A stretch of DNA of 64,000 nt from Psychrobacter immobilis (GCF_904846225.1 NZ_CAJGZJ010000013.1:23251-87250); one strand, 5' to 3'. Shown: positions 10,819 to 18,595, counted from the stretch's first letter. Program-made: numbers and translations. The notes: generated by a model from the sequence alone, not told the origin.

Positions 10819-11174
10819 AGAGGATAATCTGATTAGAGAATAAAATAATAAGGCTGGTGAATACAGCTGACCGTCGCTAAAAATCCCTATCTAGAGACTC
10901 AACGGTAAATATTGGTATTGAACATGGATCAATGGTGCGGTAAACGATACTCATCAATTCATATTTGGCAGTCGTTACTGCACGATATTTCTGCTAGCAT
11001 GATGACCGTAAAAAAACAATCATAGTGGCAATTCATAAGAAATATCTCACATGGTTGGTATTCGTGAGTTTTGCTGATTAGTGTGCCATTGTTCGTGGCT
11101 ATTTACCAGTTCATAAAACAATGTCAAAAAAATGTGCGACAACGGATGTCGTTAAGTATTGAAAGGAATTTTTA
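10819..11174. other. Intergenic region between divergent recC and the small-gene cluster
   Basis: This 356-bp stretch separates the minus-strand recC from the plus-strand gene starting at 11175. It must carry promoters in both directions. I see no coding frame, no repeat copy and no convincing terminator. A good Shine-Dalgarno, AAAGGAAT, lies just before the GTG at 11175. Confidence 0.6.
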
Positions 11175-11465
11175 GTGACAAGACAATCTCATAATATACC
11201 CCTACGTCCTATTGATGCTCTCTTTATACACCCTGAACGGCGTATCTATGTTGTCTATTATCGTGGAGCATTATGGCAATTGCCTCGCATGAAAATTGAT
11301 GAAGCATCGTGGCAACGCAGGCGACCTTATTTGGGTTCGACAGAAACGCTTTATCTGAGCCGCCGCCAATCTATCGATGATCCTATATTGGCAAAAATGC
11401 TACGAACATTGAACTTGCCGATGTCTGTACGCGGCATCACACTAGCACGCTTTGAGGCATGGTGA
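11175..11465 (+). CDS. Conserved-looking small basic protein of unknown function
   Basis: This 96-residue protein starts at GTG 11175 behind AAAGGAAT, spaced about 8 bp. It has no signal peptide and no membrane segment. Composition is strongly basic, with RPIDALFIHPERRIYVVYYR and WQRRRPYLGSTETLYLSRRQ. The pattern of short strands followed by charged turns suggests a small folded beta-rich domain. I do not recognise a family. It is followed after 3 bp by the next gene, so the two are probably co-transcribed. Confidence 0.7.
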   Translation: MTRQSHNIPLRPIDALFIHPERRIYVVYYRGALWQLPRMKIDEASWQRRRPYLGSTETLYLSRRQSIDDPILAKMLRTLNLPMSVRGITLARFEAW

Positions 11466-11468
11466 TCA

Positions 11469-11723
11469 ATGCATGGCTTGGAATGGCTAAAACATGAACT
11501 AGAAGCCGGTCAATCACCGTTAGCCGTGCATCAAGCGACAACATCTATAAAAGCCATTGACAATTCACCTAATTCCACTTCAAACTACCTACCGACTCGA
11601 CCTAATGACGATAATCATCATATTGGTGATAAAAAAGGTGGTCAGGTAACTACATCGCCTGCAAGCAAAGATATTTTTGCAGAGATGCTTGCAGATTTGA
11701 CAAATGAAGTGCTAAATCCGTAG
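11469..11723 (+). CDS. Small hypothetical protein, partly disordered
   Basis: The 84-residue product starts with MHGLEWLKHELEAGQSPLAV, a probable amphipathic helix. A low-complexity middle rich in N, S, T, P and D follows, and then a C-terminal helix (DIFAEMLADLTNEVL). The family is not recognised. The start lies 3 bp after the stop of the preceding gene, which suggests translational coupling. Terminal helices joined by a disordered linker are compatible with an adaptor, but this is only inference. Confidence 0.55.
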   Translation: MHGLEWLKHELEAGQSPLAVHQATTSIKAIDNSPNSTSNYLPTRPNDDNHHIGDKKGGQVTTSPASKDIFAEMLADLTNEVLNP

Positions 11724-11801
11724 TTTTACACCAAACCATATCTCACATGTATTGTCTTATATGAATTTCAAACCAAACTAATAAAAGAAGATCGGTTATA
11801 T

Positions 11802-12593
11802 ATGAAAGATTACAAGCTGCTGCTAGCTGGATTTATTTTACTGCTGCTGATATTCTTCATCGCTGTCTTTACTTGGTTATGGGTTAATAATCGTAAAAAT
11901 ATGGATCCACTACCTATCATGGCAAACGAAAACGAACCGACAGCCATGATCGAGGATGATGAAAACACCCCATCCAACGTTACGTTACATATACAAGCTG
12001 AGGATAACTTACAAGCGCCTTTAGACGATATCATCGTTAATTTTGAACCTCGTTATCCTCAAATAAAAGTAGTGGCTAACTATGTACCTTCTAACAAAAT
12101 TTTAATATTATCTAAGACCAACTCTAGTCGTGGCGAGCAATCGGATTTTGTTGTCGGTACAGATATGATTATTGCTAATGACAGCCTGTCTAAAGAACGA
12201 CTTGCACCATTACAAGCACATATAAAAACCGCTCAAGATAAGATGAATCAAAACAAAGCAAATATCAGTAACGCTGATGAAGAAAACAATGATACTGCTG
12301 ATAATGATATTGCGGATACAGGCAATACAGAGACACGGACACTAAGCTCTTATAATTATGCGGTGAGAAACAATCAAACGCTCGAAGGCGTTATTCTAAC
12401 CAACAACACTGCCGCTATTAATTTCCGCAATTTTTTGCTATCAAGTGTGGGACAAGACATATTAAAAAAATACGATTATCACAGTATTGAAGGTTATAAA
12501 AATAGTGTAGATGATTTGTTTAATCCAAGCTCGCAGTCAAAAAAAGCATCAGAAGACACTTCAGTCTCTAAAGCACTTAGCAATGGTAAATAA
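11802..12593 (+). CDS. Membrane-anchored protein with a degenerate ModA-like (molybdate-binding fold) domain
   Basis: The 263-residue product has one N-terminal transmembrane helix (about residues 6-28, LLLAGFILLLLIFFIAVF), then an acidic linker and a predicted extracytoplasmic domain. Two regions resemble the ends of ModA-type binding proteins: LHIQAEDNLQAPLDDIIVNF (about 62-81) and FRNFLLSSVGQDILKKYDY (about 205-223). The central ligand-binding part is replaced by a polar stretch of N, D and T around 145-180. No ABC permease or ATPase is next to it, so it is not an obvious transporter component. The match to ModA is by eye and remote. Confidence 0.65.
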   Translation: MKDYKLLLAGFILLLLIFFIAVFTWLWVNNRKNMDPLPIMANENEPTAMIEDDENTPSNVTLHIQAEDNLQAPLDDIIVNFEPRYPQIKVVANYVPSNKILILSKTNSSRGEQSDFVVGTDMIIANDSLSKERLAPLQAHIKTAQDKMNQNKANISNADEENNDTADNDIADTGNTETRTLSSYNYAVRNNQTLEGVILTNNTAAINFRNFLLSSVGQDILKKYDYHSIEGYKNSVDDLFNPSSQSKKASEDTSVSKALSNGK

Positions 12594-12624
12594 TGATAAA
12601 GTATCACTATTTATCGCTTGTTGA

Positions 12625-12653
12625 TTGCTTTTATGGTCAGTTTTTCTTACAAT
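12625..12653 (+). promoter_or_regulatory. Probable sigma-70 promoter of tRNA-Arg
   Basis: A -35 box TTGCTT (12625-12630) and a -10 box TACAAT (12648-12653) are separated by 17 bp. The -10 ends 13 bp before the tRNA, the distance expected for transcription starting close to its 5' end. Confidence 0.55.
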
Positions 12654-12666
12654 GTCACTCCTTAAT

Positions 12667-12742
12667 GCGCCTATAGCTCAACAGGATAGAGCAGTTGCCT
12701 CCTAAGCGATCGATCCGAGTTCGAGTCTTGGTGGGCGCACCA
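12667..12742 (+). tRNA. tRNA-Arg (anticodon CCT)
   Basis: A 76-nt cloverleaf with encoded CCA. The acceptor arms GCGCCTA and TGGGCGC pair with one G-T wobble. The D arm is GCTC/GAGC. The anticodon loop CTCCTAA on a GTTGC/GCGAT stem gives anticodon CCT, reading AGG. The T loop is TTCGAGT on CCGAG/CTTGG. The last eight bases and the downstream DNA are duplicated at 15544, marking this tRNA as an integration site. Confidence 0.96.
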
Positions 12743-12772
12743 GTTAATATATTCTTAGTTTATTTTAAAGCC
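12735..12772 (+). repeat. Left 38-bp direct repeat (attL-like), overlapping the tRNA 3' end
   Basis: The 38 bases from the tRNA 3' end (GCGCACCA) into the downstream spacer recur exactly at 15544-15581. Similarity then continues, with changes, through the terminator hairpin and the phrase CGGTATTC...ACCGCCAAATA (near 12868-12890 and 15642-15668). This is the signature of site-specific integration at a tRNA 3' end. Confidence 0.85.
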
Positions 12773-12800
12773 CCGTAGCCCTTTGGTTATGGGGTTTTTT
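12771..12800 (+). terminator. Rho-independent terminator of tRNA-Arg
   Basis: The stem CCCCGTAGCC/GGTTATGGGG pairs over 10 bp with two G-T wobbles, has a CTTT loop and is followed by six T. A diverged copy is at 15577-15609. Confidence 0.8.
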
Positions 12801-12904
12801 ATTGTTTAGACGTTTTTAGTTGTCTTTAGTTGTCTTTATCTATACGTTAAATGACGGTATTATTGACGGTATTCGCCGATACCGCCAAATAGGATACCGT
12901 CAAA

Positions 12905-12943
12905 ATGGCTAAAATTATCAAACCGCTAATTGTAGTGGCATAA
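12905..12943 (+). pseudogene. N-terminal stump of a P4-type tyrosine integrase
   Basis: The ATG at 12905 starts MAKIIKPL, which resembles the first residues of P4-family integrases of tRNA islands. It is placed and oriented as an island integrase normally is, just inside the attachment site and reading away from the tRNA. After the eighth codon the sequence switches to TGTAGTGGCATAATTAATT, the end of an IS3-type element, and the frame stops at 12943. The rest of the integrase is missing. With so few residues the family assignment is an inference supported by position. Confidence 0.5.
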
Positions 12944-13450
12944 TTAATTTGTACCCTTGGCTGTTAGCTTATTACTCACCAATATTTTAATAGTTGACTT
13001 TTCATACAGTAGAATGTGCTTTGCTAATCGCTCCTCATTGTAGTATAGCTCGATGTATCTAATAATATCGTTGATGGCTGCAAATCTGGTTTTTTAATCC
13101 TGATGATATACGAGCTCATTCTTCAATACGCCCCAGACACTCTCTATTGGTGCGCTGTCATGGACCAGCTTGTTATGGTCGGAGTCAGTGGTCACTTTAA
13201 AGCGTTTGTGACGATAGCATTTGATGCCTCATGCCATGTTCTTCTTTAATACGTCTCACCATGTATATGCTAATATTATGGCCTTGCTGACTTAGGTGAG
13301 CATATAGACGCTCAATGCCATAACGCTCACAAGTTTCACTGTGTGCCGTTTTAACTAGTAGCTCAGACTGGTTGCGATATATCTGCTGGTTATCTTTAAT
13401 AAAGGCGTACTTTACTAGCTGTCACTGCAGTGCATTCCACTAGTCGCGTA
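12931..13450 (-). pseudogene. Degenerate IS3-family transposase (orfB remnant)
   Basis: Minus-strand conceptual translation gives an HTH_21-like part (ERYGIERLYAHLSQQGHNIS), then KVTTDSDHNKLV joined directly to HDSAPIESVWGVLKNELVYH, then the C-terminal YIELYYNEERL and a stop at 12944. The central DDE catalytic segment is deleted, and there are frameshifts and in-frame stops. The element end TGTAGTGG at 12931 interrupts the integrase stump. The opposite end and orfA are not recognisable. It cannot encode an active transposase. Confidence 0.8.
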
Positions 13451-13894
13451 CTAAATAAACCTTCTTAGGTAACAATGGCATCACTTTTATAGTAAATAAT
13501 AGATCAATAGTACATGAGATATTTGAGATACTAAAACCTTCAGAACCCTTTAAGCCAGGTTATATAAGATGTATAGCTTTCTCAGACCTTTATTATTCTT
13601 AGGTAATGTTATTAACATTGGGGTTTGTTTAGGAATAATAGCATTGGCATTTACGCACATACAAATGCTGATAATACTAACCGTTAAAAGGCTTAAAATG
13701 TAACCAGTTATATCTGTTCTCAAAACACTTGCATATATAGGTTCACCATTTTTATGGTGAAAGAACTTTGTATAGAGCAGTTATTGATTAAAAATATTTT
13801 TTGTTAATTATTTATTTCAGAAAAATAATTATTCATATTTGAATTACTAAATGTTAATATGACGACTTAAAACTCTTATATGACTTATTAAAGT
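13451..13894. other. Leader region of hipB with palindromes
   Basis: No coding frame is visible between the IS3 remnant and hipB. A perfect palindrome TTCACCAT-TTTT-ATGGTGAA lies at 13742-13761, about 134 bp before hipB. The last 80 bp (including TTCATATTTGAA near 13832) recur upstream of the dead hipB copy at 34.0 kb, so they were copied as the native hipB leader and may contain its promoter and operator. Confidence 0.5.
13742..13761. promoter_or_regulatory. 20-bp palindrome upstream of hipB, possible operator
   Basis: The arms TTCACCAT and ATGGTGAA are perfectly complementary around TTTT. HipB-type antitoxins repress their own operons by binding inverted repeats, so this is a candidate operator. 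A transcript hairpin is the alternative. It has no T-tract suited to a terminator on the plus strand. Confidence 0.35.
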
Positions 13895-14206
13895 ATGAAC
13901 ATGAGGTTTGATTTTTATACGCCAAGTGAGATTGCCAATATTTTAGGTCAACGCTTAAAAACGCAGCGGTTATCATTGAATCTCACCCAAGCGGCTTTAG
14001 CAGAAAGGTCTGGGATCGGCATCAGTACTGTGGCTCGCATTGAATCAGGTCAAGGCGGTACACTAGATAATATAATCAGGCTTGCTATAACCCTTGGTAT
14101 GGTCAATCATTTTGCTGCATTGTTTGATGTAGCACCTACCAGCATAGAAGATGTTATCGCTAAGCAAAATCCACGCCTGCGTGCCTCAAACAAAAGCGGT
14201 GAGTAA
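13895..14206 (+). CDS. hipB: HipB-like antitoxin, XRE-family DNA-binding protein
   Basis: The 103-residue protein has a Cro/C1-type helix-turn-helix at about residues 13-70: LGQRLKTQRLSLNLTQAALAERSGIGISTVARIESGQGG, then LDNIIRLAITLGM. This is the form of HipB antitoxins, which bind operator DNA and neutralise a HipA kinase. An internal ATG at 13904 is another possible start. It ends 4 bp before hipA and the pair is surely co-transcribed. The C-terminal tail (IAKQNPRLRASNKSGE) is basic and probably flexible. A broken copy of its first 40 codons lies at 34.0 kb. Confidence 0.88.
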   Translation: MNMRFDFYTPSEIANILGQRLKTQRLSLNLTQAALAERSGIGISTVARIESGQGGTLDNIIRLAITLGMVNHFAALFDVAPTSIEDVIAKQNPRLRASNKSGE

Positions 14207-14210
14207 GTCT

Positions 14211-15467
14211 ATGTATCAACCGATATCAATTGTTAACGTTTACTATCAAGGATTTGGCGCAAAGCGTCTTATTGGTAAATTAACAATGGATGGACGACGC
14301 CCTACCTTTGGCTATGATGCAGCGTGGCTGGCTGATGGACTGGAGCTGTCACCCATTGAGATGCCATTACGAGCAGCACCGTATTATGGTACTCATGCGT
14401 CGAGCCATTACTTATGCGGATTATTATTAGACAGCTTACCCGATGGTTGGGGAATGCTACTAATGGATAGGTTTTTTCGCAAATTTATGGACAGCTCTGC
14501 ACAACAAGTGAGTGTTTTGGATCGTTTGGCTTATATTGGTGATTCTGCAATGGGCGCGCTTAGCTTTGAGCCTGAGCATGACTTATCTGACACTATTGAT
14601 ATAGGTGAGCTGACTTTAGCCAAACTGGCGGCTGCCAATCAATCGATTTTATCAGGTCAAGATAGTGATATATTAACTGAGCTTATCGTCATCGGTGGCT
14701 CACCACAAGGTGCAAGGCCAAAAGCACTTGTCCTATATGATGAAGCAACCGAGTTTATTGCTACAGACTTAACAAGCGAACAGCTATCCGCAACGCCGTG
14801 GCTGATTAAGTTCCCTGCCCAATCTGAGCATAAAAGCGTTTGTCTATTAGAGTCACTTTATGCTGATATGGCTAAGCAAGCAGGCCTAAACATGCCTGCG
14901 CATCATTATTTTGATATCGGTGAAAAACATGCTGCTTTTGGGGTTGAGCGTTTTGACCGCATGGGCAATCAACGCGTTCATACTCATACACTGGCGGGTT
15001 TGTTAGATATTGACTTTCGAATTCCTTCAATAGATTATTTGCAGTATTTGCGCTGCGTACGTATGTTGACCCAATCACAAGTTGCCGTAGAGGTAGCCTT
15101 TAGACATGCGGTATTTAATGTCATCTTTAATAATAAAGACGATCATAGCAAGAATTTATCTTTTATGATGGACGAAACTGGCAGATGGTCGTTATCGCCC
15201 GTCTATGATGTTGCCTACAATTCAGGTATGAATGGTTACCATCAAATGGATGTGGCGGGTGAAGCTCGACATCCTACTGCCCTGCACCTACTCAAACTTG
15301 CTAAACTTGCTGACATTAAGCAAAATAAAGCACAGGCTATTATTGAACAAGTAACATCAGTGGCCAAAGACTTTCTGACAATGATTAACGACTATGATAT
15401 TGAGAAAAATTTATCAGAACAGGTCATTCATGATATAAAATCTAATATCGATCGGATGGCAAGTTGA
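14211..15467 (+). CDS. hipA: HipA-like serine/threonine kinase toxin
   Basis: The 418-residue product belongs to the HipA family of protein kinases. Known members phosphorylate aminoacyl-tRNA synthetases or other targets and cause growth arrest. An N-terminal HipA domain (ISIVNVYYQGFGAKRLIGKL, FGYDAAWL) is followed by the Gly-rich loop GGSPQGARPKA near residues 182-192, which contains the Ser that family members autophosphorylate. Next come the Lys of WLIKFPA, then FGVERFDR, the catalytic loop NNKDDHSKNLSF and the metal-binding LSPVYDVAYN. All key residues appear intact, so the toxin is probably active. It overlaps nothing and starts 4 bp after hipB. Confidence 0.9.
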   Translation: MYQPISIVNVYYQGFGAKRLIGKLTMDGRRPTFGYDAAWLADGLELSPIEMPLRAAPYYGTHASSHYLCGLLLDSLPDGWGMLLMDRFFRKFMDSSAQQVSVLDRLAYIGDSAMGALSFEPEHDLSDTIDIGELTLAKLAAANQSILSGQDSDILTELIVIGGSPQGARPKALVLYDEATEFIATDLTSEQLSATPWLIKFPAQSEHKSVCLLESLYADMAKQAGLNMPAHHYFDIGEKHAAFGVERFDRMGNQRVHTHTLAGLLDIDFRIPSIDYLQYLRCVRMLTQSQVAVEVAFRHAVFNVIFNNKDDHSKNLSFMMDETGRWSLSPVYDVAYNSGMNGYHQMDVAGEARHPTALHLLKLAKLADIKQNKAQAIIEQVTSVAKDFLTMINDYDIEKNLSEQVIHDIKSNIDRMAS

Positions 15468-15543
15468 TAGTGCTATACAAGTTGTGAAATTTGTTGTTAA
15501 AAATAATATATAAACCACTAAAACCCTTGTCGTTGCGTGGTGT

Positions 15544-15581
15544 GCGCACCAGTTAATATATTCTTAGTTTATTTTAAAGCC
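15544..15581 (+). repeat. Right 38-bp direct repeat (attR-like)
   Basis: An exact copy of 12735-12772: the tRNA-Arg 3' octamer plus downstream spacer, without a tRNA body in front. Beyond it the terminator and the CGGTATTC...ACCGCCAAATA phrase also recur (to about 15668), so the duplicated unit is about 130-160 bp, less well conserved past the first 38. Confidence 0.85.
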
Positions 15582-15609
15582 TCACAACCTTTTGGTTGTG
15601 GGGCTTTTT
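15577..15609 (+). terminator. Duplicated terminator downstream of hipA
   Basis: The stem CCTCACAACC/GGTTGTGGGG with a TTTT loop, followed by GCTTTTT. It is the counterpart of the tRNA terminator at 12771 and now probably ends hipBA transcription. Confidence 0.75.
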
Positions 15610-15698
15610 ATTGTTTAATATATAGGTGTAATCGATTAGTAACGGTATTCAACGATTACCGCCAAATACTCAATATCCAATAAAGTTACACGCCGCTC

Positions 15699-17315
15699 TT
15701 AATCTATCTTCAACATCGATTTTGCCACAGCTTCGGCCACTTTAATACCATCAATCCCTGCTGATAATATGCCACCTGCGTAGCCAGCACCTTCGCCTGC
15801 AGGGAATAAGCCTTTGGTGTTAATGCTTTGGAACTCTTTATTGCGTTTAATACTTATTGGTGACGATGTTCTGGTTTCTACGCCAGTTAGTAAACCGTCG
15901 TCAGATGCAAAACCTTGGATTTTTTTATTGAACGCTGGAATGGCTTCACGTATGGCATCTACGGCAAAGTCAGGTAACGCTTTACTTAAGTCAGTTAAGG
16001 TAATGCCCGGTGTGTAAGAGGGTTTTACATCCCCTAATTCTGAATTTGGTTTACCTTTTAAGAAATCACCAATGGTTTGCGCTGGTGCACTGTAGTCTTT
16101 GCCACCTAACTCAAACGCTAAGGTTTCTAGTTGTCTTTGTAAGTCGATACCAGCAAGAGGGTGGTTTGGGTAATCTCGCTCTGGGTCGATGCCTACCACA
16201 ATAGCACTGTTAGCGTTGCGCTCGTTTCTGGAATATTGGCTCATGCCGTTAGTGACAACACGGCCTTCTTCTGATGCTGCGGCAACAACGGTGCCGCCTG
16301 GACACATACAGAAGCTATAAACAGAACGACCATTTTTACAGTGATGAACCAGTTTGTAATCCGCAGCGCCAAGTATTTCGTTTCCAGCGTTGTCACCAAA
16401 GCGTGCTTTATCTATGGTTGACTGCTTATGTTCAATCCTAAAACCAATCGAGAAAGGTTTTGCTTCAATATAAACACCTTTATCATGGATCATCTCAAAA
16501 GTGTCTCGAGCGCTATGACCAACAGCAAGAACAACATGGTTAGTTTTTAAGGTTTCGCCACTACTAAGTGTCACGCCTGTTACTTTTGAGTCAGTGATAT
16601 GCAAGTCGTCTACGCGAGTAGCAAAACGGATTTCACCACCGAGTTCTATGATCTCGGCACGCATTTTTTCTACCATGGTGACTAACCTATAAGTACCGAT
16701 GTGCGGTTTACTGACAAATAAAATTTCATCTGGTGCGCCAGCTTTTACAAATTCAGTCATGACTTTACGGCCATAATGATTGGGATCTTTCACTTGACTA
16801 TATAATTTACCGTCAGAAAAGGTACCCGCTCCGCCTTCACCAAATTGTACGTTAGATTCTGTGTTTAATTTACGCTGACGCCAGAAACCAAAGGTATCTT
16901 TGGTGCGTTGTCTGACTTCATTACCACGTTCAATAACAATAGGTTTAAAACCCATTTGAGCAAGGGTAAGTGCTGCTAATAAACCACAAGGACCAAAACC
17001 AATAACAACAGGACGTTCGGTTAAATCTTTTGGCGCTTCGCCTACATATTTGTAGCTGGTATCTGGTGTTGCTTTAACATGGTTGTCTGCCTCAAATTGA
17101 ACCAGTAAATCATTGGCTAAATCCGAGTCGGTAAGTGTGATGTCTAGCGTATAAATTAATTGGATATTTCTTTTATTACGCGCATCATAACCACGTTTGA
17201 ACATCACGAATGACGCCATTTGCTCAGCAGAAATTTTAAGTTTTGTCGTTATAGCAGTCGTTAGATCTTCAGGTGCATGATTTAATGGCAATTTAATTTC
17301 AGTTAAACGTATCAT
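15699..17315 (-). CDS. FAD-dependent dehydrogenase of the COG2509 type
   Basis: The 538-residue flavoprotein carries a dinucleotide-binding motif, VIGFGPCGLLAALTLAQMG (about residues 104-122), then an ERG segment, QFGEGGAGTFSDGKLYSQ, and the C-terminal FPAGEGAGYAGGILSAGIDGI that closes the FAD site. The roughly 95-residue N-terminal domain before the Rossmann fold is typical of this family, whose substrate is not established. It stands alone on the minus strand, just outside the right attachment repeat, so it may be the native neighbour of the islet. Confidence 0.85.
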   Translation of the reverse strand: MIRLTEIKLPLNHAPEDLTTAITTKLKISAEQMASFVMFKRGYDARNKRNIQLIYTLDITLTDSDLANDLLVQFEADNHVKATPDTSYKYVGEAPKDLTERPVVIGFGPCGLLAALTLAQMGFKPIVIERGNEVRQRTKDTFGFWRQRKLNTESNVQFGEGGAGTFSDGKLYSQVKDPNHYGRKVMTEFVKAGAPDEILFVSKPHIGTYRLVTMVEKMRAEIIELGGEIRFATRVDDLHITDSKVTGVTLSSGETLKTNHVVLAVGHSARDTFEMIHDKGVYIEAKPFSIGFRIEHKQSTIDKARFGDNAGNEILGAADYKLVHHCKNGRSVYSFCMCPGGTVVAAASEEGRVVTNGMSQYSRNERNANSAIVVGIDPERDYPNHPLAGIDLQRQLETLAFELGGKDYSAPAQTIGDFLKGKPNSELGDVKPSYTPGITLTDLSKALPDFAVDAIREAIPAFNKKIQGFASDDGLLTGVETRTSSPISIKRNKEFQSINTKGLFPAGEGAGYAGGILSAGIDGIKVAEAVAKSMLKID

Positions 17316-17422
17316 TGGTTACTCATAAACTAGTGTAGAAAGCATTTGCGCATTTTACTGGTACTGATACAAATAAGCGAATAAATATTTTACTTACGCA
17401 GGGTAAATTTACGGATTTGTGT

Positions 17423-17684
17423 TAGACCTCTTGCAAAATTGGCTTCAAGACTCAAAGACTATAACTGAACCTCAAATATTTAAAACATATGCCAAACATA
17501 ACCAAGCTATAGTCGATCCAATTTAAAAATGGTACAAGGCAACCGAGTGTCAGACGTATCAGTCATGCTTCAAGCGAAGTTAACGCCGTAACAATTTTAT
17601 AAGGGAATGACTATACTTGAACAGAATGATGCTTGCTGTAAACATTATACCGGCATTCACAAGGCCATTTTTGCAAGATGTCTA
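17423..17684. mobile_element. MITE-like element with 21-bp terminal inverted repeats (IS5-type ends)
   Basis: The ends are TAGACCTCTTGCAAAATTGGC and GCCATTTTTGCAAGATGTCTA, which match as inverted repeats at 19 of 21 positions. No transposase is encoded in the 262 bp. Similar ends (TAGACCTCTTACAAAAATCG) border the IS5-like transposase remnant at 18596, so such an element could have moved it. Confidence 0.65.
17509..17611. repeat. Small TATAGTC-ended element nested inside the MITE
   Basis: The left end TATAGTCGATCCAATTTAAA and right end GGAATGACTATA resemble the termini of the dispersed hairpin repeats and of the IS630 element at 20.3 kb. The 103-bp interior differs from the usual core. It lies wholly inside the TAGACCTCTTGC element, so it inserted later. 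Confidence 0.6.
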
Positions 17685-17921
17685 GTATCGACTATACTTT
17701 ACGAAATAATCACACGCACGAAAAAAATTTAAGTCGGAATTTATTCTAGCAAATTATAAATGGAAAAAACTACGGAATGCTAACGCCGTGTATAGAAAAT
17801 TACTACTTTTAGCACAACTTAATTTTTGTTGCGATTTCGTAAAATGCTGAATTTCTATAAATAGAGACATCGTGTGCACGATAAAGAAAACATTGAATTA
17901 ATAATTTGAGAGATAAAATTT

Positions 17922-18461
17922 ATGACAATAATAGTCGATGAGAATATTCAACTTGAAGTAACTTCCGAGAAATATGCACTCCAATTATTTAATGTAATTA
18001 ACAACAATAGGGAACATCTTTCGGAGTTTTTACCTTGGGTAGAAACCATCAAAACACTTGAGACTTTTAAGCTTTACTTACAAAATTGTGAGATTTTATG
18101 CGCAGAAAAAAAAGAAGTCAGTTTTATAATATTATTGAACCATAACGCAATCGGTAGAATTGGTCTACATCATTTAAATCCACAAAATAAAATAGGCTCT
18201 ATTGGATATTGGCTTGATAAAAGTGCAGAAGGAAAAGGAATCATAACAAAATCTTGTATTAAATTAATAGATTACGGATTTCAAGAAATAGACTTAAACA
18301 GAATTGAAATAAAGGCATCTGTTAAGAATATTAAAAGTCAAAAAATACCTTTAAAGTTAAATTTTAAAAAAGAAGGCATTTTACGACAAGCTGAATTTGT
18401 AAATAATGAGTTTACAGATTTATTCATTTATTCAATTTTGAAAGAGGAATGGCAAATTTAA
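17922..18461 (+). CDS. GNAT-family N-acetyltransferase (RimJ/RimL-like)
   Basis: The 179-residue protein fits the GNAT fold of the RimJ/RimL type, which acetylates N-terminal or other amines with acetyl-CoA. Visible blocks are REHLSEFLPWVETIKT, IGRIGLHHLNPQNKIGSIGYWL, the acetyl-CoA loop KSAEGKGIITKSC and LNRIEIKASVKNIKSQKIPLK. The codons are far richer in A and T than in neighbouring genes (many AAA, ATT, TTA), suggesting horizontal acquisition from an AT-rich donor. It lies between a MITE and IS remnants. The substrate cannot be told from sequence. Confidence 0.85.
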   Translation: MTIIVDENIQLEVTSEKYALQLFNVINNNREHLSEFLPWVETIKTLETFKLYLQNCEILCAEKKEVSFIILLNHNAIGRIGLHHLNPQNKIGSIGYWLDKSAEGKGIITKSCIKLIDYGFQEIDLNRIEIKASVKNIKSQKIPLKLNFKKEGILRQAEFVNNEFTDLFIYSILKEEWQI

Positions 18462-18565
18462 CTAAAAAATAGATATAATATTTTTCGGAATATTTCAGAC
18501 TAATTAATAAAATAAACATTTATCATCCGCCAGATCTAAATTAAAATTGGGCTGAAAATTCTGCG

Positions 18566-18595
18566 TACAGTCAGTCTTTTATAAAAAATATACAA
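18566..18595. repeat. Solitary IS630-type terminus
   Basis: TACAGTCAGTCTTTTATAAA and the next ten bases closely match the reverse complement of the right end of the complete IS630 element (21294-21323). No transposase is attached, so it is a leftover end. Confidence 0.55.

Larger units (their letters stand above)
17316..17921. other. Gene-free stretch filled by nested small elements
   Basis: This 606-bp region contains the MITE at 17423-17684 with another repeat inside it. The remaining AT-rich DNA leads to the GNAT gene. No coding frame is visible. The DNA just before the GNAT gene (17700-17921) resembles the gene itself in base use and may have arrived with it. Confidence 0.55.

Noticed and set aside
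13451..13741. Upstream half (orfA) of the IS3 remnant
   Set aside because: I could not find a helix-turn-helix frame or the opposite IS end. The DNA here has no readable coding pattern.
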